Source of the DNA: GCA-002793235 sp965267355
GTDB lineage: Bacteria > Bacteroidota > Bacteroidia > Flavobacteriales_E > Vicingaceae
Direction of reading: 5' to 3'
DNA: 64,000 nucleotides
Assembly: GCA_965267355.1 (NCBI GenBank)
Contig: OZ253956.1
Location: 1,488,001 to 1,552,000, forward strand
Both the position numbers and the translations under genes were made by a program. The notes under the pieces are model-generated. The model had not been told where the DNA came from. It saw only the letters and a program-made list of their open reading frames with translations, and did no database searches. Within the stretch, counting starts at the first letter, position 1; each line of letters opens with the position of its first letter. Shown here one piece after another: positions 1 to 8,135 of the stretch.

Positions 1-41
1 TTACAAAGTATAATTACCACAGGGAAGGTGCTTAGAAATTA

Positions 42-446
42 GAAGTTTTAAATGCTAAATTTTGAATAGGAATGAGTAAAAATATAGTTCAGGAAAAATC
101 ATTTGAGTTCAGTTTGACGATAATCAAATTGTATAAACAAATGGTTTATCAAAATGAATATATATTAAGTAAACAAATACTTAGATCAGGAACTTCTATT
201 GGAGCAAACATTGAAGAAGCAACAGCTGGAATAAGTAAAAAAGACTTTATTGCTAAAATGAGCATTTCTTCAAAGGAAGCTAGAGAAACGAGATATTGGT
301 TGAAATTAATTGATAAAAGTGATTTAGTTAATATAGATGTAAGTGAAGAGCTAAAACAGGTTGAAGATTTGATTAATATTCTCACATCTATAGTTAAAAC
401 ATCACAACAAAATATTAAGAATTTATAATTCAACATTTAAAATTTC
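42..446. repeat. Imperfect inverted repeats flanking the four-helix-bundle gene
   Basis: The left arm (42-67) contains GAAGTTTTAAATG, then a 7-nt insert, then TTGAAT. The reverse complement of the right arm (428-446) reads GAAATTTTAAATGTTGAAT. The arms match at 18 of 19 positions once the 7-nt bulge is removed. They bracket one small gene almost exactly: its ATG lies 4 nt inside the left arm and its TAA touches the right arm. Intervening sequences carrying this protein family in 23S rRNA genes are likewise bounded by complementary ends. That this is such an element inserted between metabolic genes is inference. Confidence 0.5.
72..428 (+). CDS. Four helix bundle protein (S23 / 23S rRNA intervening-sequence family)
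   Basis: The 118-residue protein has the normal family length and is almost entirely helical. The family hallmark is visible: a segment reading LRSGTSIGANIEEA around residues 37-50, followed by SKEARETRYWLKLI in the third helix. Members form a pentameric barrel of four-helix bundles and are related to the Avd accessory protein of diversity-generating retroelements; their cellular role is unclear. No reverse transcriptase or variable repeat is visible nearby, so it is not part of a diversity-generating element here. It sits just upstream of the thiolase gene and is bracketed by inverted repeats, suggesting a small inserted element. Confidence 0.85.
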   Translation: MSKNIVQEKSFEFSLTIIKLYKQMVYQNEYILSKQILRSGTSIGANIEEATAGISKKDFIAKMSISSKEARETRYWLKLIDKSDLVNIDVSEELKQVEDLINILTSIVKTSQQNIKNL

Positions 447-450
447 ATAT

Positions 451-1629
451 ATGGATGCATATATAGTAGCAGGATATAGAACAGCAGTTGGTAAAGCCAA
501 TAGAGGTGGATTTAAGTTTGTCCGCCCTGATGATTTGGCTGCTAAACTGATTAACCACATGGTAGGTACTATTCCAAATTTGGATAAGGAAACTATCGAT
601 GATGTGATAGTTGGAAATGCTATGCCTGAAGCAGAGCAAGGATTGAATATGGGAAGACTAGTCTCATTAATGGGATTGAACACTGAAAAAGTCCCTGGAA
701 TGACTGTAAACAGATACTGTTCTTCAGGATTAGAAACTATAGCTATTGCAGCGGCAAAGATTAACGCTGGATTAGCAGATTGTATTATTGCTGGTGGAGT
801 AGAATCTATGAGTTTAATTCCAATGGGAGGATGGAGAGTTGTGCCTAACGCAGATATTGGAAAAAATAACCCTGATTGGTATTGGGGAATGGGATTAACA
901 GCTGAAGCTGTTGCAAAGCAATTTAATATTTCCAGAGAAGCACAAGATGATTTTGCACTTAACTCTCATATGAAAGCATTAAAAGCAATAGAAGAAGGAA
1001 GGTTTAAAGAAGATATTGTTCCTATAGAAGTGGAAGAAATATTTGTGAATGAATCTGGAAAAAGAGAGAATAGAACTTATACTATTGATACAGATGAAGG
1101 GCCAAGAAAAGGAACAAACATGGAAGCTTTATCAAAACTGAAACCAGTTTTTGCTCAAGATGGAAGTGTAACGGCTGGTAATTCTTCACAAACATCAGAT
1201 GGCGCAGCTTTTGTTATGGTAATGAGTGAAAAAAGAGTGAAAGAGTTAGGGTTAGAACCTATAGCCAGGTTAGTAAGTTATCAAGTGGTTGGAGTAGAAC
1301 CTAGAATAATGGGGATAGGACCTGTTAAAGCGATTCCAGCTGTAATTAAAAGAGCAGGAATGAACATTAATGATATTGAACAAATAGAATTAAATGAAGC
1401 TTTTGCTTCTCAGTCAGTAGCTGTTTTAAAACAATTGAACTTAAATCCTGAGATAGTTAATGTAAATGGTGGAGCCATTTCTTTAGGTCATCCATTAGGG
1501 TGTTCTGGAGCCAAATTATCAGTTCAGCTATTTAACGAAATGAGAAGAAGAAAACAAAAATATGGAATGGTAACCATGTGTGTTGGAACTGGGCAAGGAG
1601 CAGCCGGAATTTTTGAATTATTAAAATAA
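451..1629 (+). CDS. fadA: Acetyl-CoA C-acyltransferase (thiolase, beta-oxidation)
   Basis: A full-length thiolase of 392 residues that cleaves 3-ketoacyl-CoA with CoA, the last step of fatty-acid beta-oxidation, in the cytoplasm. The nucleophilic cysteine is in NRYCSSGLET (Cys90). The catalytic histidine is in ISLGHPLGCSGA (His347) and the second active-site cysteine in MCVGTGQGAAG (Cys377). The ATG at 451 starts 5 bp after the right arm of the inverted repeat around the preceding gene. The acyl-CoA dehydrogenase gene follows 18 bp downstream, so the two are probably cotranscribed. Chain-length preference cannot be told from sequence. Confidence 0.93.
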   Translation: MDAYIVAGYRTAVGKANRGGFKFVRPDDLAAKLINHMVGTIPNLDKETIDDVIVGNAMPEAEQGLNMGRLVSLMGLNTEKVPGMTVNRYCSSGLETIAIAAAKINAGLADCIIAGGVESMSLIPMGGWRVVPNADIGKNNPDWYWGMGLTAEAVAKQFNISREAQDDFALNSHMKALKAIEEGRFKEDIVPIEVEEIFVNESGKRENRTYTIDTDEGPRKGTNMEALSKLKPVFAQDGSVTAGNSSQTSDGAAFVMVMSEKRVKELGLEPIARLVSYQVVGVEPRIMGIGPVKAIPAVIKRAGMNINDIEQIELNEAFASQSVAVLKQLNLNPEIVNVNGGAISLGHPLGCSGAKLSVQLFNEMRRRKQKYGMVTMCVGTGQGAAGIFELLK

Positions 1630-1647
1630 CCGAATAAACGAAATACT

Positions 1648-3432
1648 ATGGAAAAGAAAGATATAACCAAAGGAGGAGAGTTTTTAATCAAAGAAACTAA
1701 AGCGGAAAACGTTTTCATCCCAGAAGAGTTTGATGAAGAACAAAAAATGATAGCCGATACTTGTTATGATTTTGTGGTGAAAGAAATTGACCCAAATTTA
1801 GACAGGATAGACAATATGGAAGAAGGGCTTACTGAAAGTTTACTGGATAAAGCAGGTGAATTGGGTATGTTAGGTATTTCAGTTCCTGAAAAGTTGGGTG
1901 GCTTTGGAAAAAACTTTGTAACAGGTATGTTAGCCACAGAGGCTTTAGGGGGATCACATTCTTTTGCTGTATCAATTTCAGCACATACAGGTATAGGTAC
2001 ACTGCCAATTTTGTATTATGGTAATAAGGAACAAAAAGAAAAATACATTCCAAAACTAGCTTCGGGAGAATGGAAGTCATGCTACTGTTTAACTGAACCA
2101 GGTTCTGGATCTGATGCAAATTCTGGTAAAACAAAAGCTACTTTAAGTGAAGATGGAAAACATTACATCATCAATGGTCAAAAAATGTGGATTACTAATG
2201 CTGGTTTTGCTGATGTGTTTACAGTATTTGCCAAAATTGATGATGATGAAGATTTATCAGCTTTCATTATTGAAAAATCGTTTGGTGGTATTGAGTTAAA
2301 TCCAGAAGAAAAGAAGATGGGAATTAAAGGTTCATCTACTCGTCAAGTATTTTTTAACGATTGTAAAGTGCCAGTTGAAAACCTGTTAGGTGAAAAGCAA
2401 GGAGGGTTTAAAATAGCCTTAAACATATTAAATATTGGAAGAATTAAGCTAGCTGGTGCTGCTATCGGAGCATCTAAGCGAATCATTAATAAGTCTGCTC
2501 AATACGCCAATGAGCGTAATCAGTTTGGTAGACCTATATCTAAATATGGAGCTATTCGTTATAAATTAGCTCAACAAGCAGTCTTAACTTATGCCAGTAA
2601 TGCTGCAATTTATCGTTGTTCACAAAATATTGAGGATGCTATTAATACTTTGGTCGATGAAGGAATGGATAAAGAAAAAGCTACACTTGAGGGTATTCGT
2701 CAGTTTGCAGCAGAGGCAGCTATACTTAAAGTACATGGGTCAGAGGTGTTGGATTATGTAGTTGATGAAGGGGTTCAGATTTATGGTGGTATGGGCTATT
2801 CCGCAGAAGCTCCAATGGAAAGAGCTTACCGAGATGCTCGTATCAATAGAATATTTGAAGGTACCAACGAAATCAATAGAATGTTGATTGTTGATACCCT
2901 GCTGAAGAAAGCAATGAAGGGTGAATTAGATTTAATGACTTCTGCTCAAAATGTTGCCAAAGAATTGATGAGTATTCCTGATTTTGGCGAACCAAGTGAT
3001 GATGTATTTGAACAAGCTCACGAGCAAGTAAAAAAGTTTAAAAAAGCTGTTTTAATGGTGGCAGGTAGTGCTGCTCAAAAGTTAATGATGGAACTAGCAA
3101 AAGAACAAGAAATATTGATGAATATTTCTGATATGATTATCGAAACTTATGTTGCTGAATCTGTTTTACTTAGAGTTGAAAAGCTCGTGAAAGTGAAAAA
3201 AAGTGAAACAATTAGCGAACAAATTGAAATTATGAACGTATATCTTTACGATGCTGCTGATAAGCTCAATAAATATGGTAAGGATGCTTTAAATTCTTTT
3301 GCAGAGGGTGATGAGTTGCGTATGATGTTGATGGGATTAAAACGTTTTACAAAACAACAATCTTTTAATGTTAAAGAAGCAAGAAGAAGAATAGCAAGTC
3401 ATATTATTGAAACAGGCAGTTATTGTTATTAG
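1648..3432 (+). CDS. Acyl-CoA dehydrogenase, long (about 600-residue) type
   Basis: This FAD enzyme catalyses the first oxidation of acyl-CoA in beta-oxidation. At 594 residues it is longer than the classical 380-residue enzymes and resembles the VLCAD-like group with a C-terminal helical extension. The flavin- and substrate-binding segments CYCLTEPGSGSDA and MWITNAGFAD lie near residues 150-190. RNQFGRPIS follows near 290, and IYGGMGYSAEAPMERAYRD with FEGTNEINR near 375-415. The C-terminal part (about 430-594) is helical. It lies 18 bp behind the thiolase gene in a fatty-acid degradation operon. Confidence 0.92.
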   Translation: MEKKDITKGGEFLIKETKAENVFIPEEFDEEQKMIADTCYDFVVKEIDPNLDRIDNMEEGLTESLLDKAGELGMLGISVPEKLGGFGKNFVTGMLATEALGGSHSFAVSISAHTGIGTLPILYYGNKEQKEKYIPKLASGEWKSCYCLTEPGSGSDANSGKTKATLSEDGKHYIINGQKMWITNAGFADVFTVFAKIDDDEDLSAFIIEKSFGGIELNPEEKKMGIKGSSTRQVFFNDCKVPVENLLGEKQGGFKIALNILNIGRIKLAGAAIGASKRIINKSAQYANERNQFGRPISKYGAIRYKLAQQAVLTYASNAAIYRCSQNIEDAINTLVDEGMDKEKATLEGIRQFAAEAAILKVHGSEVLDYVVDEGVQIYGGMGYSAEAPMERAYRDARINRIFEGTNEINRMLIVDTLLKKAMKGELDLMTSAQNVAKELMSIPDFGEPSDDVFEQAHEQVKKFKKAVLMVAGSAAQKLMMELAKEQEILMNISDMIIETYVAESVLLRVEKLVKVKKSETISEQIEIMNVYLYDAADKLNKYGKDALNSFAEGDELRMMLMGLKRFTKQQSFNVKEARRRIASHIIETGSYCY

Positions 3433-3441
3433 GTATTATTT

Positions 3442-3810
3442 TTGGAAAATTTAATTATATACGGAACACCCAAAACACCTTCTATTAAGTTTAAATATAA
3501 TGAAGGATATTTAGAATTTTCTGGGTTATCTATCCCTGAAAACTCCTTAGAATTTTATCAACCAATAGTTAAGTGGATACGTGATTATTTAGAAACTCCA
3601 CAGTCAAATAGTAAAATGGTGTTTAAGTTGAGTTATTTGAATACCAGTTCGTTACAGGCTATTTATGATATTTTTGTAGCCCTCGAAGGTTCCGACTTTG
3701 AAGTGAAATGGTATTATTTGTCTGATGATACTGATATGAAAGAAATAGGTGAAGATTTTAAAAGTTCTGTGAATGTTAACATTTCTTTAATAGAAGTAAT
3801 AGCTGCCTAA
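3442..3810 (+). CDS. SiaC-family regulatory phosphoprotein (DUF1987)
   Basis: A 122-residue protein with the family pattern: an N-terminal strand, TPSIKF, then a central FKLSYLNTSSLQAIYDIF segment. Its NTSS corresponds to the phosphorylation site in SiaC, a STAS-fold-like partner of a Ser/Thr kinase-phosphatase pair controlling aggregation in Pseudomonas. The start is TTG at 3442, 9 bp after the acyl-CoA dehydrogenase stop; no earlier in-frame ATG fits. No SiaA, SiaB or diguanylate cyclase gene is in the window, so its partners must be elsewhere. Functional transfer from Pseudomonas is inference. Confidence 0.8.
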   Translation: MENLIIYGTPKTPSIKFKYNEGYLEFSGLSIPENSLEFYQPIVKWIRDYLETPQSNSKMVFKLSYLNTSSLQAIYDIFVALEGSDFEVKWYYLSDDTDMKEIGEDFKSSVNVNISLIEVIAA

Positions 3811-3884
3811 GGTTTAAAAAATACTTTTTTTTTATCAACTAAAATATTTCCTAAATTAGTCGAGTATTTAAAAAAACACTTATT

Positions 3885-4559
3885 ATGAAAAAGTTACTAT
3901 CATCATTTGTGCTGATTTTTATGTTGATTGGCTTTGTTTCAAGTATTAAAGCTCAAGCATTTCAAAAAGGAAATTTTAATATTGATTTAGGAGTAGGGTT
4001 TGGTGCTTATAAAACTACCACAACAATTGAGGTTGACTTTTTTGGAACCCCTCTTACTTTTACTGAAGAAGATGGTGCTGCTAGTGGAATGTTTCCATTA
4101 TCGTTTGAGTATGGTATTTCTAATAAATTTGGAATAGGTGTGGAGTTAGGTTTTGTTAACTATGCTATTGATGATTCAACAGAAGATTTTAACGGTAATA
4201 TGGTAGAGAATAATACTGAAGCTGTTCGTAGTGTTGATTTTATGTTGTTTGGTAATTTCCATTTATTAAATTCTGAAAAAAACGACTTGTTTATTGGTTT
4301 AGGTTTTGGTAGTTCTAGTGTGGTTTGGACTTTTAAAGATAATGGTAGTTATGAATATAAAGGTAGAGGAGGGTTGTTTAAAATATATATTAAAGATAGA
4401 ATATTCTTTAATGATAATGTTGGTATATTATTTAACTTGGGTTATACCTCTTATGTATATAACGATATGGAAAGCTCTGATAATAATGCTATTTTAGACA
4501 ACCTAAAATGGAGGGTGGCAGGACTAAACCTTGGAACTGGTTTAGCACTTAAATTTTAA
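3885..4559 (+). CDS. Outer-membrane beta-barrel protein
   Basis: This 224-residue protein has an N-terminal signal peptide (MKKLLSSFVLIFMLIGFVSS, cleavage likely after KAQA). It is followed by alternating amphipathic strands rich in Gly and aromatics, such as GNFNIDLGVGFGAY, FGIGVELGFVNYAI and NDLFIGLGFGSS. It ends with LGTGLALKF, an aromatic C-terminus typical of porin-like barrels. The strand pattern predicts about eight strands, as in OmpX/OmpW-like proteins. Substrate is unknown. Its stop codon overlaps that of the convergent M16 peptidase gene by 4 nt (TTAA). Confidence 0.75.
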   Translation: MKKLLSSFVLIFMLIGFVSSIKAQAFQKGNFNIDLGVGFGAYKTTTTIEVDFFGTPLTFTEEDGAASGMFPLSFEYGISNKFGIGVELGFVNYAIDDSTEDFNGNMVENNTEAVRSVDFMLFGNFHLLNSEKNDLFIGLGFGSSSVVWTFKDNGSYEYKGRGGLFKIYIKDRIFFNDNVGILFNLGYTSYVYNDMESSDNNAILDNLKWRVAGLNLGTGLALKF

Positions 4560-5839
4560 CGCTTTCCAACTACAATTTCTAAAAGCGTTTCTTTATTAAA
4601 ATATTTAACCCCTAATTCTTTTATAGTTCTAGGGGTTATATTTTTTATAGCCTTAATGTATTCATTGTAATAATCTAAAGTTAAATGATATTGATTTACA
4701 TTTTCAAATAATGAAGCCATTTTAAATGCACCATCACAAGAATTAAGCAGTTGTCCGAGCATGTAATTCTTAACCAATTCTAATTCACTTGTAGAAACTT
4801 CTTTATTACTGATAATTTCTAATTCATTGTATATTTCTTTTAGAGCATTGTCAGTTACATCACTTCCTACTTCTGTAGCAATGTAAAAATAACCTGCATT
4901 TTGCATCGATACAATTCCTGAGCCTATTCCATAGGTATAACCTTTATCTTCTCTAATATTTTGCATTAGCCGTGAACCAAAATATCCGCCTAATATGGTG
5001 TTTAACACTTTTAAACCAAAGTAGTCTTGGTGTAATTTGTTAGGTATTATTTTCCCAATTCTAATAGCAGATTGCAGAGCGTTTTCTTTTTCAATATAGA
5101 TTTCTTGCCGATTGTTATTAGGGATTGAATGCTGTTTGTGTGGAATTATATTTTCTTTTAATTCAATTTCACCAAAGCAGGTGTTAAGTTCCTTAATTAC
5201 CTCTGCGTTTACATTTCCAGAAACAATTATATAACAGTTGTTTAAAGAGTAATAACTTTCATGAAATGCTTTAATATCGCTTGTGGTTAAATTTTGGTAA
5301 GCTGATTCAGTAGCAATTTTCCCGTAAGGATGATTTTTACTAAATAGATTTTCAGAAAAACAGTTTCGTGCTAAAAATGAAACTTTTTCCTGATTAATCT
5401 TAAATTTTTCAAAAGCATTGGTAACGTAGATGTTAAATTCTTCTTCTTCGAATGTTGGGTATAATAAAACTTCTTTTAAAAAAGGAAGTACTTTGTGAAG
5501 ATATTTTGTTAAAGTATACAGAGAAACTGATGCTGTATCAAAACTATTTTGAACTTCTAAAAATGCTCCGTATTGGTCAATGTTTTCAGCAATTTCGTAT
5601 GCAGTATAATTTGCTGTACCTTCTTTAATTAGTTTGTTGGTAGTTGATGCAATTAACGGTTTGGTATTATACCAGTTACCGGACTTAAAAATAAAATCAA
5701 TTTTTAGTATTTCCTGACTTCCTCCATTAATATAAAATAATGCTATTCCATTGTGTAATTGAGATTTTTCAACTGGTAAAAAATCAATGTCGTTTACTTG
5801 TTTAAAAGCAGGTGCTATTTTTCTATCTACTACTTCCAT
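4556..5839 (-). CDS. M16 peptidase-family protein, non-catalytic partner
   Basis: A 427-residue member of the M16B family in which the HxxEH zinc motif is absent. The region where it should occur reads SGNWYNTKPLIASTTNKLIKEGT. The R/Y substrate-clamping pair of the partner subunit is kept (GSRLMQNIREDKGYTYGIGSG, about residues 286-306). M16B enzymes commonly work as a catalytic subunit plus a non-catalytic one. This gene directly follows the catalytic M16 gene with a 3-bp gap, so they likely form such a heterodimer. No signal peptide is apparent. Confidence 0.88.
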   Translation of the reverse strand: MEVVDRKIAPAFKQVNDIDFLPVEKSQLHNGIALFYINGGSQEILKIDFIFKSGNWYNTKPLIASTTNKLIKEGTANYTAYEIAENIDQYGAFLEVQNSFDTASVSLYTLTKYLHKVLPFLKEVLLYPTFEEEEFNIYVTNAFEKFKINQEKVSFLARNCFSENLFSKNHPYGKIATESAYQNLTTSDIKAFHESYYSLNNCYIIVSGNVNAEVIKELNTCFGEIELKENIIPHKQHSIPNNNRQEIYIEKENALQSAIRIGKIIPNKLHQDYFGLKVLNTILGGYFGSRLMQNIREDKGYTYGIGSGIVSMQNAGYFYIATEVGSDVTDNALKEIYNELEIISNKEVSTSELELVKNYMLGQLLNSCDGAFKMASLFENVNQYHLTLDYYNEYIKAIKNITPRTIKELGVKYFNKETLLEIVVGKR

Positions 5840-5842
5840 TAT

Positions 5843-7078
5843 CTACTTTTTTGCATAAATCAAGGTTGAACAGTTATTTTTATCTAATACAGAATTAGCT
5901 AGTCGTTGTATATCTTTTGCATTTACTTTTTGATATTTTTCTATCTCCGTATTTACTAAATTAGCATCACCAAGAAGTTCAGAAATAGCTAAATTCATAG
6001 CTTTGTTTAGTACACTTGTTTCAGAAAAAGTACTGGTTGATTCAATTTTGTTTTTTACTTTTTCTAATTCTTTTTGTTCTACTTTATCTTTTTTAATTTT
6101 TTCAATTTCTTTGATGATTGCTTGTTCTGCATCTTCAAAAGAAACATTTTCTGATAGAATACCACTAACAATTAAAAGGCCATCATCAAAACTGCCCAAA
6201 ACATATGCATGAATTTCTGTAAAAAGTTGTTGATTCTTAACCAGTTCAACATGTAATCGAGACGATTTTCCAAGCCCTAAAACATCACTTAGTAAATCTG
6301 TTGCGTGATAATCAACGTGATTTTTAGCACACATTTTATAAGCTTTATAAATGGCATTTGCAGGTACTTCACGCTTTACTTCTATTCTTCTTGCATTTGT
6401 TTGTTTGGGTTCCAAAGGGAGTTTTCTTTCAACAATATTTCCGGATGGTATATTGCCAAACCACTTTTCACAAAGTTCTTTAATGTTATCCAATTCAACA
6501 TCTCCAGCTATAGAAAGTATAGCATTGTTTGGTAAATAGTGTTTGTAAAAAAACACTTTAACATCAGCCATTGTGGCATTTTCGATGTGGCTTATTTCTT
6601 TTCCAATGGTTGCCCACTTGTAAGGATGTTTTTGGTAAGCAAGTGGTCTTAGCAATAGCCAAACATCACCATAAGGTTGATTGAGATAGTTTTGTTTAAA
6701 TTCTTCAATAACTACATTTCGCTGCACTTCAAGACTTTTATCAGTAAAGGCTAAACTTAGCATTCGGTCAGATTCTAACCAAAAAGCAGTTTCTATGTTA
6801 TCCTTAGGTAAAGTAATGTAATAGTTGGTAATATCGTTTGATGTAAAAGCATTATTACTTCCACCAACTCTCTGTAATGGCTCATCAAAGTTTGGAATGT
6901 TAGCAGACCCCCCAAACATTAAATGCTCAAATAAATGAGCAAAACCAGTTTGGTTTTCATTTTCATCTCTTGCACCTACATTGTACAGCATATTAAATGC
7001 TACAATTGGGGTGGATTTGTCTTGGTGTACAATTATTTTTAGCCCATTGCTAAGGGTAAATTTGTCAAACTTTATCAT
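5843..7078 (-). CDS. M16 family zinc metallopeptidase, catalytic subunit
   Basis: A 411-residue M16B peptidase with the inverted zinc motif HLFEH at His48-Glu51-His52. The downstream acidic ligand probably lies in RNVVIEEFKQNY, about 75 residues later. It has both M16 half-domains but a weak R/Y pair in the second one, which the neighbouring non-catalytic subunit supplies. No signal sequence is visible, so a cytoplasmic or cofactor-processing role is possible; PqqL-like or mitochondrial-processing-like functions cannot be separated by sequence. The start overlaps the end of the upstream flavoprotein gene by 4 nt, indicating coupled translation. Confidence 0.92.
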   Translation of the reverse strand: MIKFDKFTLSNGLKIIVHQDKSTPIVAFNMLYNVGARDENENQTGFAHLFEHLMFGGSANIPNFDEPLQRVGGSNNAFTSNDITNYYITLPKDNIETAFWLESDRMLSLAFTDKSLEVQRNVVIEEFKQNYLNQPYGDVWLLLRPLAYQKHPYKWATIGKEISHIENATMADVKVFFYKHYLPNNAILSIAGDVELDNIKELCEKWFGNIPSGNIVERKLPLEPKQTNARRIEVKREVPANAIYKAYKMCAKNHVDYHATDLLSDVLGLGKSSRLHVELVKNQQLFTEIHAYVLGSFDDGLLIVSGILSENVSFEDAEQAIIKEIEKIKKDKVEQKELEKVKNKIESTSTFSETSVLNKAMNLAISELLGDANLVNTEIEKYQKVNAKDIQRLANSVLDKNNCSTLIYAKK

Positions 7079-8031
7079 CCAAAGTTATATTTATCATCAC
7101 TAACCAACTTTAATGAATTATTATATTCATCCATAATTTCTGAAATAATCTGATTAACAGGTTTTATGTCATCAATTAAGCCAGATACTTGTCCTATTTC
7201 TAATTCACCTTCTTTTAAATCTCCTTCAAACATGCCTTTCTTGGCTCTTCCTCTTCCTAGTATTTCTCTTTGTTCATGAGGAGATGCACCTTTTGTTATT
7301 GCTTCATTTATTCGATTAAAAAAGTCGTTTTTAATGAGTCTAACAGGTGTAACATCTTTTAGAGTAAGCATGGTATCTCCCTCTTTGGCTTTAACTATTT
7401 CATCTTTAAACTTTTGGTGTGAAGATGCTTCAATAGAAGCTGCAAATCTACTTCCCATCTGAACACCATCAGCACCTAAAATCATTGCAGCTAACATTGC
7501 CTTGCCAGTTGCTATACCTCCAGCAGCAATTAATGGAATGTTAATGGCTTTTTTAACCATTGGAATCAAACAAAGCGTAGTAGTTTCATCTCTTCCATTG
7601 TGTCCTCCAGCTTCAAAACCTTCAGCTACAACAGCGTCAACACCAGCTTCCTGGGCTTTTAATGCAAATTTTACACTTGATACTACATGTACTACTTTAA
7701 TGCCTTTTTCTTGCAAAATAGAAGTGTATTTTTTTGGATTACCAGCTGATGTAAAAACTATTTTTACACCTTCTTGTAAAACAATCTCAATCATCTCATC
7801 CATTTGTGGATAGAGTAAGGGCAAATTAACGCCAAACGGCTTATTAGTAGCGGCTTTACATTTTTGCACATGCTCCCTAAAAATATCAGGATACATGGAG
7901 CCAGCACCAATTAACCCTAAACCACCTGAATTGCTAACAGCAGAGGCTAACTTCCAGCCACTATTCCATATCATACCTCCTTGAATTATAGGTAGTTGAA
8001 TATTGAAAAGAGATGTTGTTTTATTTTTCAT
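7075..8031 (-). CDS. NAD(P)H-dependent flavin oxidoreductase (nitronate monooxygenase family)
   Basis: A TIM-barrel FMN protein of about 318 residues of the 2-nitropropane dioxygenase/FabK-like family. Visible motifs are LPIIQGGMIWNSGWKLASAVSN at the N-terminus, EGFEAGGHNGRDE with the family histidine, PLIAAGGIATGKAMLAAMILGADGVQMGSRF for phosphate binding, and a C-terminal GQVSGLIDDI. I place the start at the ATG at 8031 (MKNKTTSLFN). The 34 upstream in-frame residues are low-complexity and overlap the divergent promoter of the DUF6089 gene. It could oxidise nitronates or act as an enoyl reductase; the sequence does not decide. Confidence 0.87.
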   Translation of the reverse strand: MKNKTTSLFNIQLPIIQGGMIWNSGWKLASAVSNSGGLGLIGAGSMYPDIFREHVQKCKAATNKPFGVNLPLLYPQMDEMIEIVLQEGVKIVFTSAGNPKKYTSILQEKGIKVVHVVSSVKFALKAQEAGVDAVVAEGFEAGGHNGRDETTTLCLIPMVKKAINIPLIAAGGIATGKAMLAAMILGADGVQMGSRFAASIEASSHQKFKDEIVKAKEGDTMLTLKDVTPVRLIKNDFFNRINEAITKGASPHEQREILGRGRAKKGMFEGDLKEGELEIGQVSGLIDDIKPVNQIISEIMDEYNNSLKLVSDDKYNFG

Positions 8032-8098
8032 AGTTAATAGAAGTGAAATATTTTGCAAATTAAGTGAAATTAAAATATTTAATAAATTAATATTAAAA

Positions 8099-8130
8099 TT
8101 GTTAACTTCGATATTAGTTTTATATATTTG
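8099..8130 (+). promoter_or_regulatory. Bacteroidota-type promoter (TTG / TATATTTG)
   Basis: A TAnnTTTG -7 box (TATATTTG, 8123-8130) lies 21 bp downstream of a TTG at 8099-8101, matching the Bacteroidota sigma-ABfr promoter layout. It ends 5 nt before the ATG at 8136, so the predicted transcript has almost no leader. Confidence 0.5.
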
Positions 8131-8135
8131 CATTT

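Noticed and set aside
1..42. Possible C-terminal tail of a gene entering from the left (for example a 3-hydroxyacyl-CoA dehydrogenase before the thiolase).
   Set aside because: Two plus-strand frames end here (LQSIITTGKVLRN-stop and TKYNYHREGA-stop), and neither is long enough or family-like enough to choose between.
72..428. Diversity-generating retroelement accessory gene (avd).
   Set aside because: The protein is in the related four-helix-bundle family, but no reverse transcriptase, template repeat or variable repeat is present nearby.
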